From JBAZAX01 sp041671765 (lineage in GTDB: Bacteria > Babelota > Babeliae > Babelales > RVW-14): a stretch of 64,000 bases of DNA. The position numbers were made by a program, and so were the translations under genes. Below, in pieces: positions 17,082-25,490 of the stretch (position 1 is the first letter of the stretch; every line of letters begins with the position of its first letter). The stretch spans positions 29,211-93,210 of the forward strand of contig JBAZAX010000001.1 of the NCBI GenBank assembly GCA_041671765.1, written 5' to 3'. A model generated the notes under the pieces. The model saw only the letters and a program-made list of their open reading frames with translations. It did not search any database and was not told the DNA's origin.

Positions 17082-18818
17082 TTATATGCGATGTTTATAT
17101 TGGCCTTCTTGGCTTTGTCTTAATTTTGCAATCATAGCAAATGCTTCTTGCTTCGAAATATTATCCACCTTAAACCCAGATCGTTCAAGAATGAGTTTTT
17201 GCTTTGGGGTAATATGATTCCCATACTGTCTACGTTGTTTGTTCTGTCGGGCCATTATCTTGCGAATTTTAATCAATGCATCTGCCTTAGTCATCCAGTG
17301 TTTAAAACATTTATTTTCTTCAAGGACTTGAATTTGTGGTTGTGTTGGTGGTTGATGGCTAGCAGCTTCAAGCCAAGGATTTTTTAAATCCGCATAGGTT
17401 ACTTTCAAATTCTTGCGTGCAAACTTTTCACATATTTGAACACAGCTCTCAATTGTTTCTGGCTTGGTGATAATCTTTTCTATGTCTCCATTTTTGTAAA
17501 ACACAGTTGCAATAAAACCATTGTCTTGAGACTGAATAACAATCTCATTGTTGCTGTCATCAGCAAGTGAAAATTCATCGTCTCCGATGTCGGTCCAAAT
17601 AAAATTAAGCGCTGTGCGAACGTGTGCACCAAGAATGTCGAAAGTATGATCAACGTCTTCAAGCGTGCTTATTCTTGGTGTTCTATCTATCTTAGGACGC
17701 TCAACTTTTGGCTTTTCAACATCAATGTACTTAGCTTCAGGGATAGCTTTGTTTAAAGATATTACCGTGTTTAAGTTATGGTATTGATCTGTGAAATCCA
17801 ACACCAAACAGTCTTCTTTTCCTGGATGTTTTCTTAATCCACGTCCTGCCATCTGAATATAAAAACCCTTGGACTTTGTAGGCCGTGCCATAACAATTGC
17901 TGCAATGGACGGTTCGTCAAAACCTTCGGTTAAGATGCCACAAGATGTAACGACTTGAATGTTGGCTTTGGAAAAACTGTTTAACACTCTCTTGCGCAAA
18001 TCTTTATCCATATTGCCCCAAACAGGTTCGGCAATAATTCCTTGGGTGTTGAAAGTTTGTGCCATATCTTGACAGTGTTTTACATCAACACAAAAAACAA
18101 TAGCCTTGCGTGTTGGACAGTGCTCTTTGAATTTATCGACGATAAACTTGTTACGGTCTTTGGTGTTGACGACTGAAGCAAGTTCATTAACAGCAAAGTC
18201 ACCCATTCGAGTATGAACTTTGTTTAAGTTAAAGCTGGTTAATATTCTACGCCCAGAAATGGGGGACAGATGTCCAGCCTGGATTAACTCACCTGCTGTT
18301 TTTGAATAAACGATCTTATCAAAGAAATCACCCAGCTGCTTTTTATCAGATCGCATTGGGGTTGCCGTTACACCAATCAAAAGCTTTTTGGTTTTACCCC
18401 CAAATCCCAGATCTTTTATAATTCTCTGATATGTGCTAGCAGGTGCATGATGGGTTTCATCAATCATCAAAATATCAAAATCATTCTTTTTGAGTTGTTT
18501 TAAACATCTTGGTCTACTGCAAGTTTGTGTTGATCCTATGACGATTTGATGATCGTATTCTTTTCGTTCTGCCTTACAGATTCCAATATCTGCCTCAGGC
18601 CAATATAATTTGATTTTATCCTGTGCTTGAAGCAGTAACTCTTCACGGTGAGCAACTAATAACACTCTCTTATTAAAATACTTGGCTATAGCTGCCATAA
18701 CAAATGTCTTACCCGAGGCTGTTGGTAAAACTATCAGTTGATGATGTACCCCATCCTGAAAATCTTTTATTACTGAATTTAAAGCCTCTTCTTGATAATC
18801 TCTTAAAATTACTGCCAT
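17082..18818 (-). CDS. Superfamily 2 DEAD/DEAH-box helicase
   Basis: A 578-residue helicase of the SSL2/COG1061 type. The start is ATG 18818 (MAVILRDYQEEAL), since the Q-motif-like RDYQ normally lies at the N-terminus; the frame is open to a TTG at 18845. Motif I is PTASGKT (residues 32-38), motif II DETHH, motif III GVTATP, and motif VI MAGRGLRKHPGK. The C-terminal third (about 380-578) is unlike known nucleases and may bind DNA or a partner. It leads the minus-strand operon down to 14.7 kb. Mobile elements often carry such enzymes for replication or transfer. Confidence 0.85.
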   Translation of the reverse strand: MAVILRDYQEEALNSVIKDFQDGVHHQLIVLPTASGKTFVMAAIAKYFNKRVLLVAHREELLLQAQDKIKLYWPEADIGICKAERKEYDHQIVIGSTQTCSRPRCLKQLKKNDFDILMIDETHHAPASTYQRIIKDLGFGGKTKKLLIGVTATPMRSDKKQLGDFFDKIVYSKTAGELIQAGHLSPISGRRILTSFNLNKVHTRMGDFAVNELASVVNTKDRNKFIVDKFKEHCPTRKAIVFCVDVKHCQDMAQTFNTQGIIAEPVWGNMDKDLRKRVLNSFSKANIQVVTSCGILTEGFDEPSIAAIVMARPTKSKGFYIQMAGRGLRKHPGKEDCLVLDFTDQYHNLNTVISLNKAIPEAKYIDVEKPKVERPKIDRTPRISTLEDVDHTFDILGAHVRTALNFIWTDIGDDEFSLADDSNNEIVIQSQDNGFIATVFYKNGDIEKIITKPETIESCVQICEKFARKNLKVTYADLKNPWLEAASHQPPTQPQIQVLEENKCFKHWMTKADALIKIRKIMARQNKQRRQYGNHITPKQKLILERSGFKVDNISKQEAFAMIAKLRQSQEGQYKHRI

Positions 18819-18964
18819 CTTTTGCCGTTCACTAAAGTATTTCAATTCTACGTCCTAGACGCCTTTTTACGTGTTTTAAGTATACCATTTTTTGAGCATA
18901 AAACCAACTAAAAAGCGCATAGAAATCAGTGTTTTCGATACTTTAACTTTGCATTTACTATCGT

Positions 18965-18994
18965 TTGACAAATATTTATTATTTGTAATAATAA
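18965..18994 (+). promoter_or_regulatory. Candidate promoter for RING/ankyrin gene
   Basis: TTGACA (18965-18970) and TAATAA (18989-18994) are separated by 18 bases, 45 bases before the start codon. A second TAATGT box lies closer, near 19011, but lacks a clear -35. Confidence 0.5.
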
Positions 18995-19039
18995 AGACAT
19001 GGTTATGCGATAATGTAGTGTATTTTAAATGGAGGTCTT

Positions 19040-20224
19040 ATGAAATCAAGAATCAAGTATTTACTAGTATTATTGTTTACGTTAGTTACGTCAGCGCCAA
19101 CAATCTTTGCAGCCGAACGAGCCCCTGAAGATAGATATCAACATGTATTTTTTGTACCCGAATGTCCTATCTGTTTTGAGGCTTTGACAGCTGACGATAC
19201 CGTTCAAACTACATGTAGGCACCTTTTTCATCGACGCTGTCTTGATGAAGCGCTAAGAAGAAATAATGTATGTCCTTCATGCAGGCATGACTTTGCGCAT
19301 CCAGTCGCAGCGCATCCAGTGGTCGCAGTACCTGCGCATCATGCTGCAGCAGTACTGCCAGTAGCTCCTGCTGTCGCAGTAGATCTAGCTCCTCATCCGA
19401 TTAATCAAGAATTTGTTGATGCTGCTTTACGTGGAAATGAAGCCAGAGTAATTGAACTTCTCGCTGCAGGAATAGATGTAAACTCTGTTGGCCCAAATGG
19501 CCAAACTGCCTTGATGCAGGCCGCACAACAGGGTCACATCGACATTGTACAAGATTTACTTGCCGCTGGAGCCGATGTTAATATTGTACAAATACCACCA
19601 GCTAGGATTGCTGCAGCTATGAGATTTAGAGTTGGCCTCAATACGGGACCTACCGCTTTGAGTTGTGCTGCTAGTGGTAGTGGCCCCACGGTTACTCAAC
19701 TTGCCATTGTACGGTTGCTTATTGCAGCTGGTGCTAACGTGAATCATGTTGCCGAAGATCATAACTATAGGAATTCTATATTGATGTCGGCTATCTATAT
19801 AAGAGTAGCAAATGAAACTATTGCCCCAATTGTGCAAGAACTTCTTGCCGCTGGTGCAGGAGCAACTATTAATGTTGTTAACCAACAGGGGCAAACTGTA
19901 TTATCTATGGCTGCTGAACAAGGCGACACTGCCGCAGTTCAAGCACTTCTTGCCGCTGGAGCTATTGTAGATCTTGCTGGGCCATGGAGATGTCTCCCAC
20001 CCTATCGCAAAGGCTCTGCATTGATCGTTTCTGTTGAGAGAGGACATGAAGCGGTTGTGCGATTACTTATTGGTGCTGGTGCAAATGTTAATATTTTTGG
20101 CCCGACAGGGAAAACGGTATTGGAGATAACTCAACAAAATCGCAATCAATCGATGGGAAACCAAGTAGAATATAATAAATGGTCTAATATCGAAAGGCTA
20201 CTTAGACAAGCAGGGGCTATATAG
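19040..20224 (+). CDS. Secreted RING-H2 finger and ankyrin-repeat protein
   Basis: A 394-residue protein with signal peptide 1-24 (MKSRIKYLLVLLF, cleavage near FAA). A complete RING-H2 finger follows: Cys 42, Cys 45, Cys 59, His 61, His 64, Cys 67, Cys 78, Cys 81. An Ala/Pro/His linker (about 85-125) leads to ankyrin repeats (about 128-390), with units such as GNEARVIELLAAGIDVN and GHIDIVQDLLAAGADVN. RING fingers recruit ubiquitin-conjugating enzymes, a system absent from the bacterium, so it is best explained as an effector acting in a eukaryotic host. Host action is inferred. GGAGG lies 6 bases before the ATG. Confidence 0.9.
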   Translation: MKSRIKYLLVLLFTLVTSAPTIFAAERAPEDRYQHVFFVPECPICFEALTADDTVQTTCRHLFHRRCLDEALRRNNVCPSCRHDFAHPVAAHPVVAVPAHHAAAVLPVAPAVAVDLAPHPINQEFVDAALRGNEARVIELLAAGIDVNSVGPNGQTALMQAAQQGHIDIVQDLLAAGADVNIVQIPPARIAAAMRFRVGLNTGPTALSCAASGSGPTVTQLAIVRLLIAAGANVNHVAEDHNYRNSILMSAIYIRVANETIAPIVQELLAAGAGATINVVNQQGQTVLSMAAEQGDTAAVQALLAAGAIVDLAGPWRCLPPYRKGSALIVSVERGHEAVVRLLIGAGANVNIFGPTGKTVLEITQQNRNQSMGNQVEYNKWSNIERLLRQAGAI

Positions 20225-20253
20225 TACTAAAAGCTATTCGTTAAAATAAACTT

Positions 20254-20291
20254 GGGCTGGTATAGATTCAATATCTACGCCAGCCCTTTTT
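20254..20291 (+). terminator. Terminator after RING/ankyrin gene
   Basis: GGGCTGG (20254-20260) pairs with CCAGCCC (20280-20286), with an inner ATAGAT/ATCTA pairing, followed by TTTTTCTTTT. A near copy lies at 22680-22716. Confidence 0.85.
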
Positions 20292-20298
20292 CTTTTAT

Positions 20299-20364
20299 TT
20301 AACTAACTTTTGTTAAATCACTGCATAAAATTTCATAAAAAATTTTAAAATCAATATTTTTCTA
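20299..20364 (-). pseudogene. 3' remnant of a fibre/beta-propeller gene
   Basis: Read on the minus strand this ends FYEILCSDLTKVS-stop, nearly the same as the last residues of the 721-aa gene at 22729 (FYEILGDNLTRVS-stop). A stop codon lies about 21 codons upstream, so only the tail remains. The adjoining terminator is also duplicated. It is the relic of a second copy. Confidence 0.7.
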
Positions 20365-20505
20365 CTTAAGTCCTACTGAATTTATTTATATTTGAAATGG
20401 ATCTGCAATGTGGACTTTGACCCGTTTGATAAAGGGTTTTGAATAGGGCAAGCTGGATATGAGGTTATAAGAATATGTAAGGGAATTTGGGGGGGGGTTT
20501 TTGTT

Positions 20506-21042
20506 ATGCCAATGCAATTTTATAAAGATACGCCATGGGGAGGAGACGATTTCTCCATGAGTAAGGTTATAGATCAACTTGGAGATGGTCTTATTTCGGA
20601 GATGAAGCAACGCAGACAGAGATTAAATCAGCAAAGCGCTATAACGGGTATGTTCCCAGATATGAAAGAATCACAAGTACAATCATTAAGTGTTGCTGAT
20701 CCGCAGCTTTTAAATGCCTTTGTTGAACATAAGTTGTCTTTGGAACAATCTACACATGAAGTTGCCTTACAGTTAATAACCAAACTGCAAAAAGAAAAGT
20801 TAGATTTGATTTATAAATTGGAATCTAATCGTCAAAAATTAGAAACAGAGTTGCAAGAGAAAAAACAACTTGAATCGCAATTGAAGTCTAATCAGTTAGA
20901 GATTAAAAAATTTGTTACTGAACAACGTGAATATGAGCAAAAAATTGAAGTTCTGTCTTATTCTGTTCTTGGTTTAAGTGTTTTAGCATTTGGCCTTGTA
21001 CTGGTAATTATATTTAAACGTAAAAAAACACAAATTAGTTAA
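20506..21042 (+). CDS. Coiled-coil protein with C-terminal membrane anchor
   Basis: A 178-residue protein with no signal peptide. Residues 75-145 are a long charged coiled coil (KLQKEKLDLIYKLESNRQK and following), then a single hydrophobic segment (about 150-171, SVLGLSVLAFGLVLVIIF) and a short basic tail. This is a tail-anchored arrangement with the coil in the cytoplasm. It opens a group of small membrane-protein genes on the same strand. G-rich sequence (GGGGGGGGG) lies before the ATG. Function unknown. Confidence 0.6.
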   Translation: MPMQFYKDTPWGGDDFSMSKVIDQLGDGLISEMKQRRQRLNQQSAITGMFPDMKESQVQSLSVADPQLLNAFVEHKLSLEQSTHEVALQLITKLQKEKLDLIYKLESNRQKLETELQEKKQLESQLKSNQLEIKKFVTEQREYEQKIEVLSYSVLGLSVLAFGLVLVIIFKRKKTQIS

Positions 21043-21059
21043 GTTATGGGGGCATAGGC

Positions 21060-21122
21060 ATGTCTTGGGCATTTATAATAATTATAATATTGCTGCTAAT
21101 AATAATTTCCAATCAAAGATGA
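21060..21122 (+). CDS. Possible 20-residue membrane peptide
   Basis: ATG 21060 opens MSWAFIIIIIILLLIIISNQ and ends at TGA after one further residue. GGGGG lies upstream. The composition is that of a single membrane helix. It is too short to be certain, but it lies in a gene group rich in small membrane proteins. Confidence 0.25.
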   Translation: MSWAFIIIIILLLIIISNQR

Positions 21123-21200
21123 TGGATGTTGCTGTAATTGCAATTGTGGCAAATGCAATCGAAGAGATAACGATTATTTAGAATAAACACAGGGACAATT

Positions 21201-21341
21201 ATGAAAATACAAGATTTTGTTGTTATCGGAATTCTTCTTTGTATTTCCTATCAAATATACGAAATACAAAAGGATTTGACGGTTGATGGCCAGATGCTAG
21301 ATCATATTTCTGCAGAGCTTTATGCAATTAAAAATAGGTAA
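21201..21341 (+). CDS. Small membrane protein of unknown function
   Basis: A 46-residue protein (MKIQDFVVIGILLCIS at the start) with one membrane segment and a charged, helical C-terminus. AGGGA lies 5 bases before the ATG, and the TAA shares a base with the next ATG (TAATG), so it is translationally coupled to the lipoprotein gene. Function unknown. Confidence 0.55.
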   Translation: MKIQDFVVIGILLCISYQIYEIQKDLTVDGQMLDHISAELYAIKNR

Positions 21342-21634
21342 TGAAAGTTATGATGAAATTTAAAAAATCACTAGCGTTATTTGTCTTTGGCTTAGCTACT
21401 CTTCTTGGCATATCTGGATGTGCTGATAATCAACCTGAGCGGCCTGTTTACACGCAAACAGTGCAACCGTCAGCCACCTATAAAAACAACGCATCTTGTG
21501 GCTATATACAGCCAATTCAGGGGTATGGGGAAATCAGCAAGACAACAGGCAGAGTGAGAACAAAAGTTGTGTCTGGGCATTGGCGCCATACAAGTAATGG
21601 ATATAAATACATTAAACCCTATGCAAGAAGTTAA
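21341..21634 (+). CDS. Small lipoprotein
   Basis: A 97-residue protein with a lipoprotein signal peptide: basic start, hydrophobic core and lipobox GISGC (Cys about residue 27). The mature part is rich in Tyr, Gln and Thr and ends with GHWRHTSNGYKYIKPYARS, reminiscent of the aromatic surface-exposed repeats of other small lipoproteins. Its start overlaps the stop of the preceding small gene. Likely attached to the outer or inner membrane; function unknown. Confidence 0.7.
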   Translation: MKVMMKFKKSLALFVFGLATLLGISGCADNQPERPVYTQTVQPSATYKNNASCGYIQPIQGYGEISKTTGRVRTKVVSGHWRHTSNGYKYIKPYARS

Positions 21635-21643
21635 AGGAAAATA

Positions 21644-21886
21644 ATGGAAAACAAGAATTGGCTTATTTTATTGGTAGGTATAATTGCCTGTTACGGTTGT
21701 TATGTTTATTTTGTCGTTCGACCAAGACAACATTATGAGATAGAACTTTGGTATGTGATTGGATCTAGAGACCAAGAAAAAAAGGTAAAAGAAATAAAAT
21801 CAGACATGCGTAAAGATGGATATGATGGCGAGCAAATAGAAAGTATTTTTAGAACAGCTGTTGATATGTGGTACAGAAACAAGTAA
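21644..21886 (+). CDS. Small single-span membrane protein
   Basis: An 80-residue protein with an N-terminal membrane segment (about 5-25, WLILLVGIIACYGCYVYFVV) and a charged helical cytoplasmic or periplasmic tail (EKKVKEIKSDMRKDGYDGEQ). AAAGGAAAA precedes the ATG. It is part of the run of small envelope genes from 20.5 to 22.4 kb. Function unknown. Confidence 0.6.
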   Translation: MENKNWLILLVGIIACYGCYVYFVVRPRQHYEIELWYVIGSRDQEKKVKEIKSDMRKDGYDGEQIESIFRTAVDMWYRNK

Positions 21887-21930
21887 ACCCACGTTAAGCC
21901 TTACGCAAGAAGTTAATTGGAGGATTTAAG

Positions 21931-22419
21931 ATGAATTTTTTAGATATGTCGTTTTTGGATATGACATTTTTTTTCGTGCAAGTTTTTTTTGCTCTTTGTG
22001 CGGCCGCTTTAATAATATTTTTGGTGTTAGCTGCTATTTGTGCAGTTGTGGGACTTGCTTATCTTGCTTTTACAATAGTTAAGATTATCTGTGAATCATC
22101 CACCCAAGAAGGGACTGCTTTGATAGATAAAAGCGAAAAATCAACGATTAAGATTATGTTTAAGCATTGGTGGAGAAACGATGTTTATTTAATCATTTTT
22201 TCGTGTTTGCTTCTTCTTCTCGTTGAGGCTTTGCCAATGGGCTGTATTCTTTTCGAAATCTGTTGGTGGCTACTTTTGTTTATTATTCCGTATATGGTTT
22301 TAAGCTTTTTTTATTATGTTTCGCAAGGCGCTGTATCTGAAAAAATAACTGCAACAGAAAACGTAATAAACAATAAAAACGAAGAAGACCCTTTTACTAG
22401 CAGATATTACCCTGATTAA
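21931..22419 (+). CDS. Multi-span membrane protein of unknown function
   Basis: A 162-residue protein with about four hydrophobic segments (near residues 8-30, 32-52, 88-110, 112-132) and a short hydrophilic tail. GGAGG lies about 10 bases before the ATG. It is the last gene of the small-membrane group and overlaps the convergent 77-residue gene by 4 bases. No family recognised. Confidence 0.6.
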   Translation: MNFLDMSFLDMTFFFVQVFFALCAAALIIFLVLAAICAVVGLAYLAFTIVKIICESSTQEGTALIDKSEKSTIKIMFKHWWRNDVYLIIFSCLLLLLVEALPMGCILFEICWWLLLFIIPYMVLSFFYYVSQGAVSEKITATENVINNKNEEDPFTSRYYPD

Positions 22420-22649
22420 TCAACAGGCGTAAACGCCCAGTAGTCAGTTTTGTAAAAGCCATTATCACCCTCTTCAACTATAGCAGCTACACGCACAACT
22501 TTTTTGCTCTGGTGTAACTCAGGGATATCAGTTGCATACTCTGGAAAATAAATTCGCTCTTTGGAATCAGTAATGGTTAAGAAGTATCCAATTTCATCAA
22601 GATCAATAAATCCAGTTACTATTACTTCGTTAAGTTTTCCTAAAATCAC
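22416..22649 (-). CDS. Small beta-rich protein, duplicated locally
   Basis: A 77-residue protein beginning MILGKLNEVIVTGFI, with alternating hydrophobic residues that suggest a small beta-barrel, and ending YWAFTPVD. It lies directly downstream of the 721-residue fibre/propeller gene. A decayed copy lies upstream of that gene at about 24945-25165, showing that the pair has been duplicated. Function unknown; its association with the large surface-type gene suggests a linked role. Confidence 0.55.
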   Translation of the reverse strand: MILGKLNEVIVTGFIDLDEIGYFLTITDSKERIYFPEYATDIPELHQSKKVVRVAAIVEEGDNGFYKTDYWAFTPVD

Positions 22650-22679
22650 AACGGATCCTTTATTCTGAAAATTAAGCTT

Positions 22680-22716
22680 GGGCTGGAGTAGACATTGAAT
22701 CTATCCCAGCCCTTTT
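22680..22716 (+). terminator. Terminator-like hairpin, copy of 20254-20291
   Basis: GGGCTGG (22680-22686) pairs with CCAGCCC (22706-22712), with inner GTAGA/TCTAT pairing and TTTTCTTT following. It lies between two minus-strand genes although its T-run points to the plus strand, and is best explained as part of a duplicated block. Confidence 0.7.
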
Positions 22717-22728
22717 CTTTGTCTAAAC

Positions 22729-24894
22729 TTAACTAACTCTTGTTAAATTATCACCTAATATTTCATAAAATATAGTTACGGACTGATCAGTCATTTCTTC
22801 AGAGCTGGTTAATGTAACCACAGAATTTATTCCAGTTCCAGAAATACCACCAGTAACAGTTGTTGGGCTTCCAACTGCATTGGTTGTACTTTGAGAAATC
22901 ACGGCTATTGTGCAACTGTCACCAGATGTGGCCCCAGGTGATACTAACAAGTTGGCTTCATAGTAGTTTATTGAATCTACCGTGCTAATAGTTCCCGCTA
23001 CCATACAAGAAATTTTTACAACGGCTCCCTTTTTCAGTGGAGCTGTTGAGCCAGCTAAGTTTGCAAACTTGAGCAAAATAGCATCAGTTGCAGAAGTGCC
23101 AATGCTTGAAATTGTTTTTTGACCAAAGACTCTTTGATCTCCTAGCGTTGTTGTTCCAGAAATATCAAGCATTCCGCTAATGGTTGTATTGTCATTTAAT
23201 AAAATTCCATCAGAATTAACGGAAAATTGATATTGTGAATTAAAGTTACCACCCAAAATATAAAAGTAATTCCAATCACCTTTTGCTACTGCTATAAAAT
23301 CGCCATTGGGGGACCAGGCCATATCGTAAGCATTTCGGTCAAACGCCTGTGAATATCCAAGAGCTGATATGGATAGGTCGGCATTGATTTTAAATAATTG
23401 AGTTTTATCTATTCTGTCAAAACCGCTTCCCTCTGAAATATTTACTGCAACCAAATTTCCTGAGGGAGACCATGTTGCAAGGTATGGTACGTCACCTGTG
23501 GCTTGAGAGCTAATCTTTGATGATATATTACCTACGTTATTAACACCAAATAATTGAATGGTATTGTTATTTATTGCCGTAACAACAATTAAATCGCTAT
23601 TTGGTGACCATGCCAGTGAACGAACTCCTCCCTCTATGTTTTGCGTGCTAATGGCAGATGTAAAGTGGCCAGTTCCATCAACTCCAAGAGTTATAATGTT
23701 ATTATCATCCATTACTGCAATGAAATTTCCTGATGGTGACCACTTTAGTATATCAGACTCTAATTCTGATTCTGTAGTAACTACTAGACTACTAATTTCT
23801 GATGATATATGGCCTGTTACATCAACGCCAAAAATATGTACACTGTTTTCGTCAAGTACTGCAATAAAGTTACCATTTGGAGACCAGCAAAATGTAGTTG
23901 GCAAATTTAAAGATAAAGATTGAGTCCAAATTGCCGCAGTAAGATTTCCAGAGCCATCAACGCCGAATGTTCGAATTTTAGCTGGTATTGCATCATTTTC
24001 AGATGATAATACGGCAATAAAATTATTTTGTGGTGCCCATGCAACTGCAATACTATATTCCACACTTTGCGAGCTAATAGAGTTTGAAACCACTCCCGCT
24101 GGATCAATGCCGAAAGTTTGAATTGTTCCATTCAATATAACAATGAAATCTCCTTGAGGAGACCAAGATAATTTCTTTGGCCAATATATTGTTTTGGTGC
24201 TTTCTAATACCAAGTTTATATCTTTTTCTCCAACGTCTAATGTTTCACTTAGTTTTGCAGCTTCGGCTACTTCAAGTGCTCCATCAATAGATGTATTGGA
24301 GGTATTTAATATTCCAAGGGTTGTGTCTCCAGTAACATCAAGCGTTCCGCCTACGGTTGCATTATTAGTTACGCCCAATGAATTTAGTGTGGCGGCACCA
24401 GACGTATTTAAAACACCAAGATTTGATGTCCCAGCAACTCCAAGCGTACCTGCTATTGTTGTATTTCCTGTTGTAGCATTGGCGGTAAATTTATTTGTAT
24501 TTACTGTAAGATTACCTTTAACTCCGAGGGTTCCTGCAACACTTGTATTTCCAGTCGTAGCGGCAACAGTGAACTTGGTGGTGTTTACTTTGAGATCACC
24601 TGTAACTCCAAGGGTACTTTTTAATGTTGTGGCTTTTGCTGCAGTTAATGTTCCACTGCAAGTTTCATTTCCTGTTACTGTTAAATCTTTATTTGTTTTA
24701 ACACTTTGAGTAAATGTTGTTAAAGTTTTGCCAGTAGATGGTGATATTGTATCTGCTGTTACAACACGAGTTACTTTGGTTGAGTTTGTAGCTTTCGGTT
24801 TACTTGGCTGTGCTTTCTGTGATGGCTTCCCCGCCATGTAAATTGGCACAAATAAGAAAAAAATGGCCGCATATACTTTTACAAGATTTTTCAT
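22729..24894 (-). CDS. Exported fibre-repeat and beta-propeller protein
   Basis: A 721-residue protein with a signal peptide (cleavage near MAGKPS). Residues 45-215 are short repeats such as ATTGNTSVAGTLGVKGNL and TTGNTTIAGTLGVAGT, like the stem of a phage tail fibre or surface fibre. Then come seven W-S-P-x-G-x-F-I-A-V motifs (about 230-560), implying a seven-bladed propeller. The C-terminus (about 600-721, starting near GQKTISSIGTSATD) is a separate beta domain. The same seven-motif module occurs in the six paralogues at 51-64 kb, but the N-terminal part is unrelated. Flanking decayed copies show past duplication. A host- or surface-binding role is inferred. Confidence 0.75.
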   Translation of the reverse strand: MKNLVKVYAAIFFLFVPIYMAGKPSQKAQPSKPKATNSTKVTRVVTADTISPSTGKTLTTFTQSVKTNKDLTVTGNETCSGTLTAAKATTLKSTLGVTGDLKVNTTKFTVAATTGNTSVAGTLGVKGNLTVNTNKFTANATTGNTTIAGTLGVAGTSNLGVLNTSGAATLNSLGVTNNATVGGTLDVTGDTTLGILNTSNTSIDGALEVAEAAKLSETLDVGEKDINLVLESTKTIYWPKKLSWSPQGDFIVILNGTIQTFGIDPAGVVSNSISSQSVEYSIAVAWAPQNNFIAVLSSENDAIPAKIRTFGVDGSGNLTAAIWTQSLSLNLPTTFCWSPNGNFIAVLDENSVHIFGVDVTGHISSEISSLVVTTESELESDILKWSPSGNFIAVMDDNNIITLGVDGTGHFTSAISTQNIEGGVRSLAWSPNSDLIVVTAINNNTIQLFGVNNVGNISSKISSQATGDVPYLATWSPSGNLVAVNISEGSGFDRIDKTQLFKINADLSISALGYSQAFDRNAYDMAWSPNGDFIAVAKGDWNYFYILGGNFNSQYQFSVNSDGILLNDNTTISGMLDISGTTTLGDQRVFGQKTISSIGTSATDAILLKFANLAGSTAPLKKGAVVKISCMVAGTISTVDSINYYEANLLVSPGATSGDSCTIAVISQSTTNAVGSPTTVTGGISGTGINSVVTLTSSEEMTDQSVTIFYEILGDNLTRVS

Positions 24895-24944
24895 TATTCT
24901 CTCTTCTCTAAAAAATATTAATTAAAATTACTATAGATTCTCTA

Positions 24945-25165
24945 TGGATATGATTACCCAGTATTCGGTGGTATGAATTTCATCATCTCTCCTACTTATA
25001 ATTATCGCCACACACACAAAAGTTTTGCTCTGATGTAACTTTTCCATATTAACTGCATACAAAGGAAAATAAATCCGCTTATTGGATTCAGCTATGTTTA
25101 AAAAATATTCAATCTCACTTGATAAATTCTGATGTAGTTAAATCGTTGAGCTTGCCTAAACTCCT
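24945..25165 (-). pseudogene. Decayed copy of the 77-residue gene
   Basis: Over this stretch the DNA aligns by eye with 22416-22649: shared blocks include TTTTGCTCTG(A/G)TGTAAC, GGAAAATAAAT(C/T)CGCT and TTGGA(T/A)TCAG. Indels and lost codons disrupt the frame, so the copy is dead. It lies upstream of the 721-residue gene, as the intact copy lies downstream. Confidence 0.7.
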
Positions 25166-25356
25166 GATTCAAAAACATGTTTAAGTTACGCCAGTCATTG
25201 CATTGTTCGATTAGCGTTACAAATACCACGATATAAGATCAATATTTTTTTAAATTAAGACCAGAATCTTAAACACAAAGATCTTAGTCAAAGGCGTGCT
25301 TAAATTAAGATGGGTTTCGTCTCAGTACCGGTCGGTAGCGTGACACGTCAAAATTT

Positions 25357-25381
25357 CAGCATTAATTATTCAACAATGCTG
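25357..25381. other. Inverted repeat upstream of the recombinase
   Basis: CAGCATT (25357-25363) and AATGCTG (25375-25381) form a dyad about 110 bases before the serine recombinase gene. It could be an operator or part of an attachment site, which in serine integrases often lies here. There is no second copy by which to test it. Confidence 0.3.
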
Positions 25382-25490
25382 GTAATTTTCATATCTTTAG
25401 ACCAAAGCACCAAAAAATGCTAAATTTCAAAATCGGGTTTTTATTGATTTTCAAAGCAAAAAGTAGCAACAATGCAAGGAAGTAACACAA

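Noticed and set aside
24194..24709. A 171-codon open frame opposite the fibre-like gene
   Set aside because: It is the antisense of the low-complexity repeat region, with repetitive Val/Pro-rich translation and no ribosome site.
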